Shown piece after piece: positions 10,950 to 23,992 of a DNA stretch of 64,000 bases; position 1 is the first letter of the stretch; every line of letters begins with the position of its first letter. The position numbers and the translations under genes are program-made. The notes under the pieces were generated by a model. That model did no database searches. It was given only the letters and a program-made list of their open reading frames with translations, and was not told where the DNA came from. Source of the stretch: Lytechinus pictus (taxonomy: Eukaryota; Echinodermata; Echinoidea; Temnopleuroida; Toxopneustidae); assembly GCF_037042905.1 (NCBI RefSeq), contig NC_087252.1:3347501-3411500 (forward strand), given 5' to 3'.

Positions 10950-12455
10950 CTAAGCCTGGCTACATGGATTTGGATTTGCCAACTGATTGTCTTTACTCTA
11001 TAAGTCGCAACCTTCTAATCAGTATATTTTTAGATCTATCAAAAGCTTTTGATTGTATTGATTTTAATATCTTATTACATAAATTGTATTTTTATGGAAT
11101 TAGAGGGACTCCATTGTTATTATCGAAAAGTTATTTATTAAATCGTAAGCGATATGTGAGCATGTGCAATAATTCATCAGCATATAGCAATATACAAATG
11201 GGTGTACCCCAGGGATCTAATCTAGGCCCATTATTATTTTTATTGTATATACATGACTTGCCAAGTGTTAGCAGTATTTTATCATTTATTTTCTTTGCTG
11301 ACGACACAACAATATTTTTATCTGGTAATGATCCTTTTAATGTGAATTTTATATTAAATACTGAAACAGCCAAAATTCAACGATGGTTTCTTGCCAATAA
11401 ACTTTTTATTAATTTCGAAAAAACAAATTATGTTATTTTTAAAACACACAATTAACATATTGATAACAGTGCAATACGAATAACAATTGCCAATAAAGCA
11501 ATAAAGCAGGTTAATCAAGTAAAATGCTTAGGAGTAATTCTTGATGAAAATATGACATGGAAATATCATATAGATTACATTTGTAAAAAGATTCTAAAGT
11601 AATTGGAGTATTGAACAGAGTAAAAAAAAAAATTACCATTACGCATCCTTGTAAATATATATAATACCTTGATCTTGCCAAATTTGAATTATTGTCTGAT
11701 TGTCTGGGGTGGCTATGCCTCATATTTATTCCAAAGGATATATGTGATTCAAAAACGTGCAATAAGGGTAATAACAAATTCATTTTTTTAGAGCTCATAC
11801 ACAGATTTTTTTTTTTTAGCTAAAAATTTTAAAGGTAAATGAACTTTATGAATCGCAAATTATTTAATATATGTACAAATATTTCAATTTAAATTCTACT
11901 TTTCCATCTTGTTTTAATACTTATTTTATATTTAATAGCCGTATAAATAATTATGTAACGAGAAATTTAAACAAATTATATATACCGTTCATTCGTTATA
12001 CGCTTTCTAAATCTACAATTCGTTATAAAGGACCAAACTTGTGGAATAATTTACCGGATACTCTAAAATTATTTGTTACATTCTCATCATTGAAACGTAG
12101 ATTGAAACAAAGGCAACTGTCTACTTATAGTTAATAATTCCAACTGCCTATCTAATGGGGGGGGGGGGGGCGATGTCAATATGTTCGTGTCTCTTTTGTT
12201 TGTTTGTTTGTTTTTGGCCACTATTCTATTTGTGTTTTTAATCGTATAATGTAGTAATCAAGGGAGTCGGCTTTGACAGGTCAATGGCCTTTCTGACTTC
12301 CTACATCCGCTACATTTTATTTTCATTTCTTTTATATTTCTACCATTTCTTTTTATTGCTTGTACTGTGATTTAAATTATTTTACTCCTTTGCTGTTGTA
12401 TACTGTACATATGTTTGTATGTTTATAAAGGATGTTAAATAAATGAATTGAATTG
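10950..12455 (+). mobile_element. 5'-truncated CR1/Jockey-like LINE
   Basis: The frame 10964-11455 encodes reverse transcriptase with SIFLDLSKAFDCIDF, GVPQGSNLGPLLFLLYIHDL and the catalytic FADDT box, ending near INFEKTNYVIF. After stops the reading continues (VKCLGVILDENMTWKYHID). The frame 11871-12134 carries the typical element C-terminus with YTLSKSTIRYKGPNLWNNLP. The 3' end has AATAAATGAATTGAATTGAA at about 12439-12458. Stops and frameshifts make it defective. Confidence 0.8.
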
Positions 12456-12465
12456 AAGTTAATAC

Positions 12466-12680
12466 CCCTATTTTTCTTTCCTTTTTTTTCTTTCTTTCTT
12501 TCTCTCCCCCTCTCTCCTTCTTTCTTTTTTTTTTCTCTTCCTTTCTTTCCCTCTTTTTTTTCTCCCCTATCCTCCATTGTGCCAACTGGTACATGATTTT
12601 TCCGACTGCCATGAATGTGGGGGGGGGGGGTCACACCTCCCCATACCCCCCCCCCCCCCCACCCTATCTAGCTACGGCCC
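12466..12680. repeat. polypyrimidine tract and G/C homopolymers
   Basis: CT-rich low-complexity sequence at 12470-12570, then runs of G (12619-12630) and C (12645-12660) ending in CTAGCTACGGCCCTG. The last word resembles a DNA-transposon terminus. The Lys/Glu-rich open frame on the minus strand is a by-product of the tract. Confidence 0.7.
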
Positions 12681-13190
12681 TGTATATAATGTATTCCGTT
12701 TTTACTTTATTATATGTTAAATACATTGACTTGCTATGATGTTGAGTTAATTGTTAAACTGCAGGGCACCTTTGGAAAGCAGTTTTGCATAACTGAACAG
12801 GCCTACCCTGTAGTATAAATAAAGAAAACCAATAAATGGTCAGTGCCAAGGGTGATTAAGTACAAAGAAGGAGGAAAAGATGCATCAGGTCCTCTGAAAA
12901 CCAGGCGCGATCAATCCGATACGAAGTAAACTTTACACTTCGTTTGCGATTTTTTTATTAATATCATAACTCTACCAAAATCTACGCTCATTGTAACAGT
13001 GAAAGTAATAGCATTCGAGTAAAATAAACTGTTGTTTATCACATTATCACTGAGGTGAAATGTGAGTATGATTTGCCCCTTTCAGACAATTTGCATAAGT
13101 CTGCATTGTCTGAAAATGATATTTTGGTGTACAAATAGTTTTAAGTTGTGTAAAAGCTTCTCTTTTAATTTACCAGTGATATTCAGCAGG
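12681..13190. other. 5' flank of LINE, nothing recognised
   Basis: Non-coding sequence that may include the 5' untranslated part of the LINE beginning at 13195. Confidence 0.4.
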
Positions 13191-13194
13191 CATT

Positions 13195-16100
13195 ATGGGT
13201 GAAACTCTTAAAGTGAAATTATATTCTTTGAATGTAAGAGGCCTCGGTGATAACCTAAAACGTCGATGTGTGTTTGACTGGCTAAGAAATACTGAATTCG
13301 AAATGTTTTTTCTTCAAGAAACCCATAGCACGATTGAATGTGAAAAAATTTGGTCCAATGAATGGGGATATAAAGTTTTCTTCTCTCATGGAAAATCCAA
13401 TAGTGCAGGGGTATGCATTTTGTTGAAACCTACTTCAGGTATTACTGTACACGCAGTACACAGAGATGAATATGGTCGTACTTTGCTTTTAAATGTATCG
13501 TATGGTAACTCAAAATTTACCGTGATTAATATATATGGGCCGAACAAAGATGAGATAGCAATGTTTGAAAATTTACATTCCATGATGCAACAGTTTGGTG
13601 AGGAACCTTTTATTATAGGTGGAGACATGAATACAGTTCAAGAACCCAACATGGATCGTTACCCTAACCATACCCAACATCACCCTCATTGTTTTAATCT
13701 TATGGAATTAATAAAAGAAGACATGGACTTGATAGATATATGGCGCCATATGAACCCTTGCAAATTTCAATTTACATGGCGTTCTATGTCTGCCCAAAGT
13801 AGAATTGATTATTTTCTTATCTCTAGTACGTTGAAAGTCTTTGTAGATTGTGCTGACATACATTATGGTTACAGAAGTGACCATTCAGCTATCAGCTTGT
13901 CCATCAAACGTTGGGTTCCAAAAAGGGGCCCAGGCTTTTGGAAGATGAATACTTCTTTATTATCAAACCCTTTTTATAAATCAGATCTGAAAAAAACTAT
14001 AAATTCAGTTATTGAGGAAAACAAAGATATGGAAGCTCATAAGCTTTGGGAATATTTAAAATATGAAATAAAAAAAAAATGTATTGTTATATCTTCCAAT
14101 CACAAAAAAAAATTAAAAACCAAATATGACTCCATACTCAAAGACATGGAAAACATTCAAGATGCTTTGGCGGATAACCCTGATGACTCTTTTATAAAAG
14201 AACAGCTATTATGTAAAGAAGCAGAGTTACATCGTATGCATGAGGAGCATGTAAGGGGAATAATGGTTCGCACTAGAGCTACGTGGATATCGGAGGGAGA
14301 AAAAAACTCCCGTTATTTTTTAAATTTAGAAAAAAGAAATTTTGATAAAAAACATATACAGAAGCTGAAGAAAGGTGAAATGATTATTACCAAACCCAAA
14401 GATATATTATCAGAAGAAATGAATTTTTATGAAACATTATACGGTTCGAATAATATAAAAGATAACGATATAAAAAATGTACTCAATAATCTGGATATAC
14501 CTACAATTGGACAAGATTTAGTCGGGTTATGTGAAGGTTGTATTTTAGAAAAAGAATGTTACGATGCAATCATGTCAATGGCTTGTGATAAAACACCTGG
14601 TACCGATGGTCTACCTGTTAATTTTTATAAGATGTTTTGGGAAGATATAAAAGAACCCATTTGCAAAGTATTTAATACTTGTTATACGTTAGGTGAACTT
14701 TGCCCATCTATGAAAAGAGGAATAATAACACTTTTACCAAAAAAGGACAAGGATAATCTTTATTTAAAAATTGGCGTCCAATCTCACTCCTAAATACCGA
14801 CTATAAAATTTTGGCTAAAATTATTGCTTCAAGACTTCAAAAAGTTCTACCATCTATTATCCATTGGGACCAAACTGGATTTTTAAAGAATAGATACATC
14901 GGTGAGAATATTCGTTTACTCTTAGACTCAATATACTTATGTAAAAAAATAGAAACTAATGGTATTGTCTTCTCAATAGATTTTGAGAAGGCTTTTGACA
15001 CGGTTGAATGGAATTTTATAGACATTTGTTTAAAAAAATTTGGTCTTGGTTGCACATTTAGATCTTTTGTTAAACTTATGTATACAAACATCGAGAGTTG
15101 CATTATAAATAATGGTTTTTCATCTAAAGTGTTTAATCTCCAAAGAGGGGTAAGGCAGGGCTGCCCCCTTAGCCCATATCTTTTTTTAATAGGGGCGGAG
15201 ATATTAGGTCTTATGTTGAGACAGAGTAAACAAATTCGGGGAATTCATCTTAATGGACATGAAATACGCGTAAGTCAGTATGCTGATGACACATTGATTT
15301 ATCTTGATGCCAATGAATGTAACCTTTTAAATTGTTTTGATATTTTAACAAAGTATTCTAATATTTCAGGACTTAAGATAAACGTTAACAAGAGTAAAAT
15401 TGTAAGGCTAGGTAATTTCAAAGGCACATTATGTAGACAGTTAAATGTAGAATGGGGTGATGAAATTTTTGATTACCTTGGGATAAAAGTTCCTATACGT
15501 GATTTATCAAGTATTTTTTCAATAAATTTTGATATTAAATTGAAAGAAATCCATAAACTTTTAAAAATTAGGAATTTTCGCAATTTGACACTTTTAGGTA
15601 AGATTACTATACTGAAATCCCTGGTACTTCCAAAATTTGTTTATCTATTCAGTAACTTACCTGATCCACCTCAAAGCTTTTTTGATAACCTTCAAAAAAT
15701 ATTCTTTGAATTTTTATGGAGTGGAAAGAGAGATCGAATTAAAAGAAATATAATGTATAATGAATATGAAAATGGTGGTTTAAAAATGACACATATAAAA
15801 AGTTTTGTAATGCGCTCAAAATTTCTTGGGTCAAAAGGATATTAGATAATCAGAATAAGGGTATGTGGAAACCGTTTTTTCTTCATCAAGTAAATTCAAA
15901 CGGAGGTGAATACATTTTTTACGGTAATTTATTTGCTAATGATGTAACATTTTTTCATGTCAGCCAATTTTGGCACGATGTATTGATATCCTGGTCTTCC
16001 TATAAATATTACAACCCGGTCAAATTTAAGGAGATTTTATCTCAACCCATTTGGAATAATTCATTAGTAAAAATAGATGGTAAATTGATATTTTTCAAAC

Positions 16101-16963
16101 ACTGGTTTGATAAAGGAATTAAGTCGATTGGGGATTGTCTTAATATAAATGGATGTTTCCGGTCTTTTGAAGAAATGCAGCTAATTTTTAATTTACATAT
16201 AAATCAATTTATGCGTTATTACGCTATTATTGATTCTATAAAGTCGACCTGGTCAAAAATGCTTACCCAACGCAACCCCACATTTTCTTCTGAAGACAGG
16301 AAACTTTCTTTATTTTTATCACAAAAGAAACCAACAAAATTTTGTTACTCTATATTTGTAAATAATGTATGTTTAAATTTGGAAAATACCAACCACTTAG
16401 ATAAATGGGAAAGTGACATAAATCTAAGTTTAAAAACACTAATTCAGTGGCAAGACCGTTTTAAAATATTATATAGGGCGACCTTGGATACCAAGATACG
16501 TTCATTCCAATTTAAGTTTATTCATAGACGTATAGCAACCAATTATTTTTTATTTCGCATTGGGGTAAAAAGTTCACCTACATGTAATTTTTGTAAATAC
16601 GAAACTCAAGATCTTATGCACCTGTTTTTTTTTTGTTGTCCAGTTGTTGAATTATTTTGGAATGAAGTGTACAAATGGTTAGTTAATTTAAACATTCTTA
16701 CTTTGCCTTTTTCAGATTTGGATATTTGTTTTGGAGTCAAAATGAAAAATAGTCTTATTAATACAATTATATTTTATGCAAAATTCTTTATTTATAAACA
16801 AAAATACAATGAGAAAATGTTAGTCTTTAAACACTTTGAAAATGAAATTATCTTTTTAGAAAAAGTAGAGCGAGCAATCGCAGTTAAACAAGGCAAACTT
16901 TTAGTTCACTTTGATAAATGGAATTCATTAAACAAGTATCAAGATGTTCTTGCTGAATTGTAA
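13195..16963 (+). pseudogene. LINE ORF2 (endonuclease, reverse transcriptase), two frameshifts
   Basis: Three consecutive frames (13195-14793, 14811-15845, 15863-16963) form about 1250 residues of one protein. The N-terminus is an APE-type endonuclease: SLNVRGLGD, FLQETHS, INIYGPN, GGDMNTV, then SRIDYFLIS and YRSDHSAIS with the catalytic SDH. The central reverse transcriptase has DFEKAFDTVEW, GVRQGCPLSPYLFLI and the QYADDT active site. The C-terminus carries CNFCK...HLFFFC, a CCHC-like knuckle usual in L1/Tx1 elements. One A is missing in the run near 14766 (frame 1 to 0), and one T near 15827 (frame 0 to 2). Confidence 0.9.
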
Positions 16964-17060
16964 CACTTTTTTTTTACTTATGTATATGATTTATTATATT
17001 GCTGCTATTATTTATGTATATTGTAACTTGATTTTGAAGCAATAAAATGTATAATAATAA
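13195..17060 (+). mobile_element. nearly full-length L1/Tx1-like LINE (ORF2 region)
   Basis: A non-LTR retrotransposon body. It encodes an endonuclease plus reverse transcriptase, a short 3' untranslated region, AATAAAATG near 17041 and a poly(A) run at 17057-17070 followed by AAATAAAT repeats. No ORF1 is visible upstream, so it is 5' truncated or starts at ORF2. Only two one-base losses break the frame, so this is the youngest-looking LINE in the window. Confidence 0.9.
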
Positions 17061-17099
17061 AAAAAAAAAAAATAAGTAAATAAATAATTAAATAAATAA

Positions 17100-18985
17100 A
17101 TGAATAACTAGCATATTACTTTTCTGTCCTTTTATCACATTATCACCGTATATACATAGGGTATGCATACGTGTTGCAAATACTTGTGATATGCTAATAT
17201 ATATTTTAAAGACATGAACAATGTTTTTGATAATTTCCTCACTGACGGTACTCCAGAATACAGAGTGTCGTGCCGAGTGGGGGCGTTTGAAATCCAAACA
17301 GAGCGCTCATATTGAGTACATCTATTTCTGATTGAAATCTTTAACAACTGCGAATGTATAGGGAGAGAGTAAATATAAAAAATATATGCTTATGATCTGC
17401 TCCGATTCCCGGGAAATCATAAATGTTCGATTATTCAAAGTATCATAATATTGATGATAGGTCTGTATCGTAATCAGATGAAACCTTTAAATCTCGTTGT
17501 CGGGGATACCTCCTTTAGTATAAGAACGAAATAGGAGAACACTATATTGGAATAAGGAGACACTAGAAGCTATTCACCAAAGGTGGCGAACGGGGGGGGG
17601 GGTGGGCTACTCGACTTATAACATGATACCTATGTGCCACATCAAAGTCCAAAATAGGGGGCTCTCTAAAACTAAATGTTGGCCTTGCAAATGGCCCGGA
17701 ACGGCTCTTGAATCAAGAATGGCTAAAAAATGCATTGCTTTGGAACTGACCTCATAAAAAATGACTCCTTGTCGATCGAGCTAGTCGTCCCGACCAGCTG
17801 AGTAGTTCGTGATGGGCGCGCATTGGATCGAGAAACCACAAATTTAAGGGTTTCTGGAACGGGAAAAACTAGGAATATCTATGGATTTTTAAATTGGTGA
17901 TGCTCTAGAATGGAAATTTAGGCTGAAAATGGGGTTCTCGACCGCGGCACATACGAATCATACATTTATGCTAAGTAGCTCCCTCCCAGAGGGGGTGGTG
18001 CTATGATAATTTGATAAAGGTGGGGGCAGGGTTTAAAGTGACATTAACGTGATATTATTTTTATTACAGAGCTATTGTAGATTTTTTTTTTATATATATT
18101 TTTCTCCACTGCCCATTTTTTTTCTACTTAAAAAACAAAGGCCCCGCATCCTGTAGCGCTCCAAATGGTGGTTGCTGAATCTGAATGATATATCCGCCAC
18201 ATAATAGTGTTCTGCACCTTTTTTTGTAAATGTATACTAAACATAAAAACAGATGGTGCATTTTTCCCGATTTTGTGAAACCTTATGCGACAAACGAACA
18301 AAAAAAACCAAAATAATTCTACAAAACAGTGCATTTTCCACTGTTTCGAAAGAGATATCTTAAGCTTTGCCATGTTTGCAGTTTCTTAGAAACACTGAAC
18401 CGCATCGCTATTTAAAAAAAAGGAAGTCACTTCTATTCCAGATTTAAGATAAAACTAGAAAGTCTATTTTATGACTTGTGGTTCCATTTAGTTTTCTTTT
18501 CGTTGTATATACATAGTATTATCCGTGTATATGAACATGGTGATTTATCAGACTGATAATTGCCTCTTTTGTTTATTCCACAAAGACCCACTTAGCAGCA
18601 TCACCATGTATACAGTCTTAGAATTTTAAATGGTTTACCACACTGCATAAGAGCATGTTATTCAGCCTTGTAAAACTGAAAGTGTCATCGGTCGTTTGCA
18701 ATTTTGACAACTCTTGAGGTCTACATGAAAATGAAGAGACACACACACACCCTCAACCACACCTCACACACACGACCCATGCACACCCACACATAGCCAT
18801 ACCGACATAAATCATTCTCTCTATCCCCCTTTGTCATTTATTATCTCACCATTCACCTACCGTATGTCTGTATTAATTTTGCGTTGGCATAGTTGGCGAA
18901 AGTACGTGCGATTATAAATGTTACGCTACAATCGGGAAATTTAATAAAGTCTGCTCATCAATAATTTTCCACATCGATGTAATAT
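17100..18985. other. intergenic, nothing recognised
   Basis: No supported gene. There is a poly-G tract near 17593-17602 and a CA-rich stretch at 18740-18800. Confidence 0.45.
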
Positions 18986-18989
18986 TGAT

Positions 18990-19352
18990 AATCTGCTTTG
19001 CCCTAAGTATTGAGATTAAAACTTGTTTGGAATTATAAAGACATTCTCTTTTCTGTTTATTCGATTTTTTTTCTCCTCATGACACATTCCACTTGGGTTA
19101 GATTTACCCTTTTAAAGATTCCAATACAACCTACGAAAAGATCTGTTGGGGATTTCCATCAACCTGCTTGGATCAATTTTGTCCTTTTTTTATCTGCCTA
19201 AACTACAATGGGACAGACTTGTATAGCATCCATGCTATTTTCTGGTTCTTATTATACTTGCTTTTATATGTATTCATAACTGATCGGCTGTAAACTTGTT
19301 AATTGTCATTATCATTGCATTGGATAATAAATTCATTCATTCATTCATTCAT
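18990..19352 (+). mobile_element. probable LINE 3' end with (ATTC)n tail
   Basis: AT-rich non-coding sequence ends with GGATAATAAATTCATTCATTC at about 19322-19350. A 3' untranslated region closing in a short tandem repeat is typical of CR1-like elements. No reverse transcriptase frame survives here. Confidence 0.5.
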
Positions 19353-21720
19353 GTTATATGTTTATTTTTTGTAGGGACGATACGATAGGTGTTTTTGTAA
19401 TCACGAATGGAGATACGTGTACATCCATTTTTGTAAATGAAATGCTAGCAATATAGCATTCACCTCGTTAATTGTTAAACTTTTTCATATAAATCAAATT
19501 TAAAAATGATCCTAGGTGTTAACAATAAATGGGGAAGTCACATATCATTCCTGAAACATATGAGAAAACTGCATGTAAATGAAATCAAGCAAACTCGATA
19601 GACCTGACGTAGATATAGAAAAAAGCATTCTTAGACTGGCGTTACTGGTATCCTTTTTTAACGAAGTATGGTCTATTCCTGACATATCTTTGGGAACCTT
19701 TTAAATTACTTTGGGTAAGGAAATGGTTAAAACATCCAACCAAACAACTACAAAACCTTCAAGTACCTCAAGGGTTTGGAGAGTTTCTCTTTTTAACCAT
19801 TGATTGATTACTTTCAAACATCATCTATTTCCAGAAAGTGAAACCAGTCAACACTTACGAGGAGTTGTAAAGGAGTTCACTAAGAATTTCCTTAACTAAA
19901 GTGTAATCCTTTTAAATTTTCAAGGTGAGAATGATCACGATGACACTTATTTTGTATATCAGTGTCACATTTTTTTTCTCGGGAAAATGAATCCCTAAAA
20001 ATTAATGTACATCTTAAAGTTTGAGTAGAATTTCCAAGCCCCCAATATTTTCCGGGAGGGGAGGGGGTATTAGAATATATGCTAAGTGACATTAGCAGTC
20101 TTAATTAGGTGCTATGCACCCTGTTATAACATGAGAACACTCAGATTCATTACCTGAAATCAAGTTTGTGAAATCTTTGTGAAGTGATGTGTTGAAGTTT
20201 CTTCGAAAAATGAAAAAAAGTGTTCGACATGTAAAATGAACTGATATTGCTGATTCCCTAAATAAGAATGAAAAGCAACAACAAATAACAACAGCAATAA
20301 CAAAAAAGAGCCAACACAAAGGCAGAATGAAAATATAACTTCATACACGGAAATACGAACATCTTTTATTACACTTTGTTTGCAACATACGTCAGCATTA
20401 CATGTATAACTATGTATCATTAACCATGATGATAACTGCATACTTATGTTTTTAAACGTGGAGTGGTATCAGTTTTGTTTATTTTGTGAGTCTTGCACTT
20501 GTACTGACGATTAAATATATTAAAAAAAATAATGTTATACCTTGATATTACAATAAGTGCATTTATCGTGAATTTTGCTGGTTTTTAAGCCTTTGTTTTT
20601 CAAGTGGCTGTCTATGATCATGATGATGCCGACGCCTATTATTTCCACAAACAGTGTGTACTATAATTAAGTATAGATTTTCATGACTTAAATAGAAGTA
20701 ATCTTACAGAGTTAAGTCGGCATAGTTGGAATGAACAATTTTATAAAAAATTGATTACGTACAATCTACGCAACTTTGGCCAAGTTATATTACATAATCA
20801 GTTTGCTACTTAGTTTGACTTTTACAAGAGTAATTTGCATATAGCTTCATCATAACCATGGTTTATATCAACAAAATCTGTTATAAATTACCAAACCACA
20901 ATTTATATGCTTAGTTGTGCAACTCCACGATTAGTTAAACGCCCGTTCATAATAGTTTTATATTTTGGTCGCCATGGTCTTTCGAAGTATTCGATCTTCA
21001 TCAAATATGCTATACTATTTTATTTAACATAATCGAAAAGAACAGTGGAGGGTAGTCCGGTTCAGATAAAAACAACCGTTTGACAACGGAGCCCTCCACG
21101 AATAACAAAAAAACATAAACGTGAAAAAAAAAAGAGCAGAACAAATAAATTGTAAATTAATCCCACAACCCCCCTCTTAATCCAACAAACCAAAGACATT
21201 ATTCAAAAACCAGTTATCACAAGTAATTCATTGTTTAAATTATTACCGTGATTATGTTTGGTAGGGCTGAATATAACTTAAACTGCTAATCTTATGATTA
21301 AAGGTCTACATTTTAACACTAAACTCTGTGGCATGGTCAGCCTGAACCATTGATTACTGATGAGTTATATTCCAACCCAGTACATATTAGTATACATACA
21401 GGAAGATTAGTATTTATGTTACTGTGAGGAAAAAATACTATATCAATTTATCATTATAACATTTAATTCCAAATGATTTTTTTTTTAAGTTTCACTCTAC
21501 ACGAATACTTTCACTTGTAGTTTGATATATTCAATAATTTATTAGTAAGCTGTTTGAACTACTCAATAACCTTGAATATATCAGCATAAAGCTGTTTATT
21601 TTATCATTAGTGTCTTGTATGGAAACCGAGATGAATATCATTTACACTTTTTTCATACGAACTAGTTCATTGCATCTGAGGTACATCATGAACAACATTT
21701 GAAGTTCTTCTCGCGTAAGA
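19353..21720. other. intergenic, one hairpin
   Basis: No gene seen. A hairpin has stem GTGGAGGG (21045-21052) and CCCTCCAC (21092-21099), with further pairing GGTT/AACC inside. Confidence 0.4.
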
Positions 21721-21735
21721 TCATGTTATTAAAGG

Positions 21736-21739
<4 letters not shown>

Positions 21740-21809
<70 letters not shown>

Positions 21810-21911
21810 AATGGTAGCTACGCCTACCATTGTTCTCTTCATCCATTTCTTTCACACAATATTTAAATATAAAAGAGTTGCCAAAGCTGTAGTACATGTA
21901 TAACTTCACAC

Positions 21912-21972
<61 letters not shown>

Positions 21973-22000
21973 CACACACACAAATATATATATATATATT
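21740..22000. repeat. (TA)n microsatellites
   Basis: Long TA runs at about 21749-21807 and 21917-21966, and a shorter one near 21984-21998, separated by unique sequence. Confidence 0.95.
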
Positions 22001-22038
22001 TCACCATAGACAGACTATGGTAAACAAAAAATAAATCA

Positions 22039-22625
22039 ACCTGTCAGAGGCGTCGATCCTGGGGGGCAGTGGGGGTGATCGCCCACCAATGAAAATATTG
22101 GGGGGGGCAAGCATATCGTCCCCCCCCCCCCCATGATTACACATGTGCAAAAATTATATAAGATTGTAATGTTACACAGAAATACGAAAGCAAGATTGAG
22201 ATACAGAACTCGTTCTTTATTTAATATCCTGCTCAAAATGTCCGCTTTTCAGATTGGAATATAAAAAATTTCAGCTCCCGCCTCGCGCTCGCATCATTTC
22301 TGTAGCAAAAAACATACTTTTCATGATTAATTCTGTGAATAAATGTCCCATTTTCAATTGGATTTGTTGGATTGGATATATATCTTGTTCTTTTTTTTAA
22401 ACGTCAATTAAACTGTCATTTTTTTCAGATCGAAATATCAAAATATTCAGCTCGCGCTTCGCACTCGCATCCCTTGTTGTTTTATATAACCATCTTAATC
22501 ATTGGTACCAAAATGCTTAGAATATCAAGCTTTCAGGCCAGAACATATATAAATTTATTCAGCACTCGCATTATCTGTGAAGTGAGATACGTATCCTCCC
22601 CATGAGTTATTACAAACAGTCCTAA
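22039..22625. mobile_element. non-autonomous repeat with GCTCGCGC modules
   Basis: It starts with a GC-rich transposon-like end (GGCGTCGATCCTGGGGGGC) and long G/C runs (22101-22132). It then has repeated units with CTCGCGCTCGCAT-type words at about 22276-22295, 22450-22470 and 22562-22573. The architecture is shared with the repeats at 26.3, 41.2 and 42.9 kb. No coding capacity. Confidence 0.6.
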
Positions 22626-22937
22626 ACAGGTAGCTTTTTTCGGTTTTCAGGTCAGTATATATCAATATTAATTTGCCCCTGCAACCTGTCCACCATAAAT
22701 CACGGACCCCGTTGAAAAAAAAAGTTACCTCGGTAAATCAAACCAAAGTCTAAAATATATTTGGAAAGTTGCCGAACAAATGCATCTTATAGTTAAGGTC
22801 TTGCATTTCATTGTAAAATAGATTTAGATTTTGAGTAATTTGGAGATTGACAAATTATTAGTTCATGTGCGAATTCTTGGGCGCATTTTATTATTTTTTT
22901 TAACATACAAGTACACCTAGCTATCAATAATGCGTAT
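22626..22937. other. intergenic, nothing recognised
   Basis: No coding region or repeat boundary that I can support. Confidence 0.4.
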
Positions 22938-23080
22938 TTCAATTTATTTGAATGCAGGATGAAATAGCATTGTAGATTCAATACCTTGCTCACATGCATA
23001 GGTGCCGCGGCCGGGGATTGAACCCCGGACTTTTAATGTATAGTTAGGCGCCCTAAACCACTCGGCTACGGCACCTCCAC
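22938..23080 (-). mobile_element. tRNA-derived SINE, type 1
   Basis: The minus strand starts with a tRNA-like head (23075-23001): acceptor halves GTGCCGT/GCGGCAC, an A-box-like TAGCCGAGTGG and a B box GGTTCAATCC. It is followed by a short body beginning CTATGCATGTGAGCAAGG. The anticodon stem pairs poorly, so this is not a working tRNA gene. A second copy with the same head and body lies at 45100-45235. Confidence 0.8.
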
Positions 23081-23689
23081 ATCGCTCATCGATCATAGTG
23101 AAATATAATTTTCTGTATGCCAATGGATTTCTTGACCAGTATTTATCTTTACATTTTAAGAGATATAAAAAAAAATTGAAAAATAAACACAAATATCATG
23201 TCTACCTTTTATGTCATCACATTGTTAGAACATCTTCAAATGGATAGAATGAATAAAAAAATAATAATAAAAATCAAATTGTGTTTTCTCTTTTGAGACG
23301 AGAGTAAGAAGATAAAAAAATATGAGTTACGTGGTATTCTTGTCCAAGGAAGACAAGTTTGATAGTTTCATATTTTTTTTCAATTCACTTTCAATGTTTC
23401 ATTCTTATTGATGCATACCGTTCGTCATCAAATGAACACAGAATATACCGATCAACAGAAACGCTAACGATTTTTGTCCTTTTTTATCTGAAGTGGGTGT
23501 GCATTTTTAAAGTGGAATGTCCCAAAACAATGCCATTTTGCTGCATTTTGGGAAATTTTTACTGCCTTCTCTAGATATTACATGAATTTCACTTAGATCA
23601 TGGCAACTGCAGCATTACAAAACATTTAGAAGTGAATTTCTAGGTATGCAGTATAATGTAACTTTTCAATCCGATCATGTGGAAATAAA

Positions 23690-23992
23690 TCATAAATATG
23701 TGGTGATCACCGAATCAAGACTTTCTGACGCAAATCCTCTTCGGGGAAATGTTGCAGGACATGATATCCACTTTTCTTGAACAATGGCATCTGAAGTTGA
23801 ACCCCATTTCAGTGATGAGGCGAATGCTGACGATGTCGGATGCAGAGAGGAGGAGTTACCAGGTTCACTGGCTTGATGATTGGATGGAATTATTGGTTTC
23901 ATCTCCATGTATTTGTGAGCATCATTGAAGAGTTGCTTAGCAACCACATCAATTGTGGAAACATTGGAATCTCCATCCACATCAGTTTCGTG
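23690..23992 (-). CDS. terminal exon, cytoplasmic tail with YMEM motif
   Basis: Acceptor CCCAACTGTAG precedes CAC GAA ACT. The exon is 101 codons, enters in phase 0 and ends with TGA at 23690. The residues are acidic and Ser/Thr-rich with a single tyrosine motif, HKYMEMKP, near residue 28 of the exon and a C-terminal VITTYL. Confidence 0.65.
   Translation of the reverse strand, partial: HETDVDGDSNVSTIDVVAKQLFNDAHKYMEMKPIIPSNHQASEPGNSSSLHPTSSAFASSLKWGSTSDAIVQEKWISCPATFPRRGFASESLDSVITTYL

Noticed and set aside
12377..12634. Lys/Glu-rich protein on the minus strand
   Set aside because: Translation of a polypyrimidine tract next to a LINE tail.
23001..23075. tRNA gene
   Set aside because: Poor anticodon stem, and the same head plus body recurs elsewhere, so it is a SINE.
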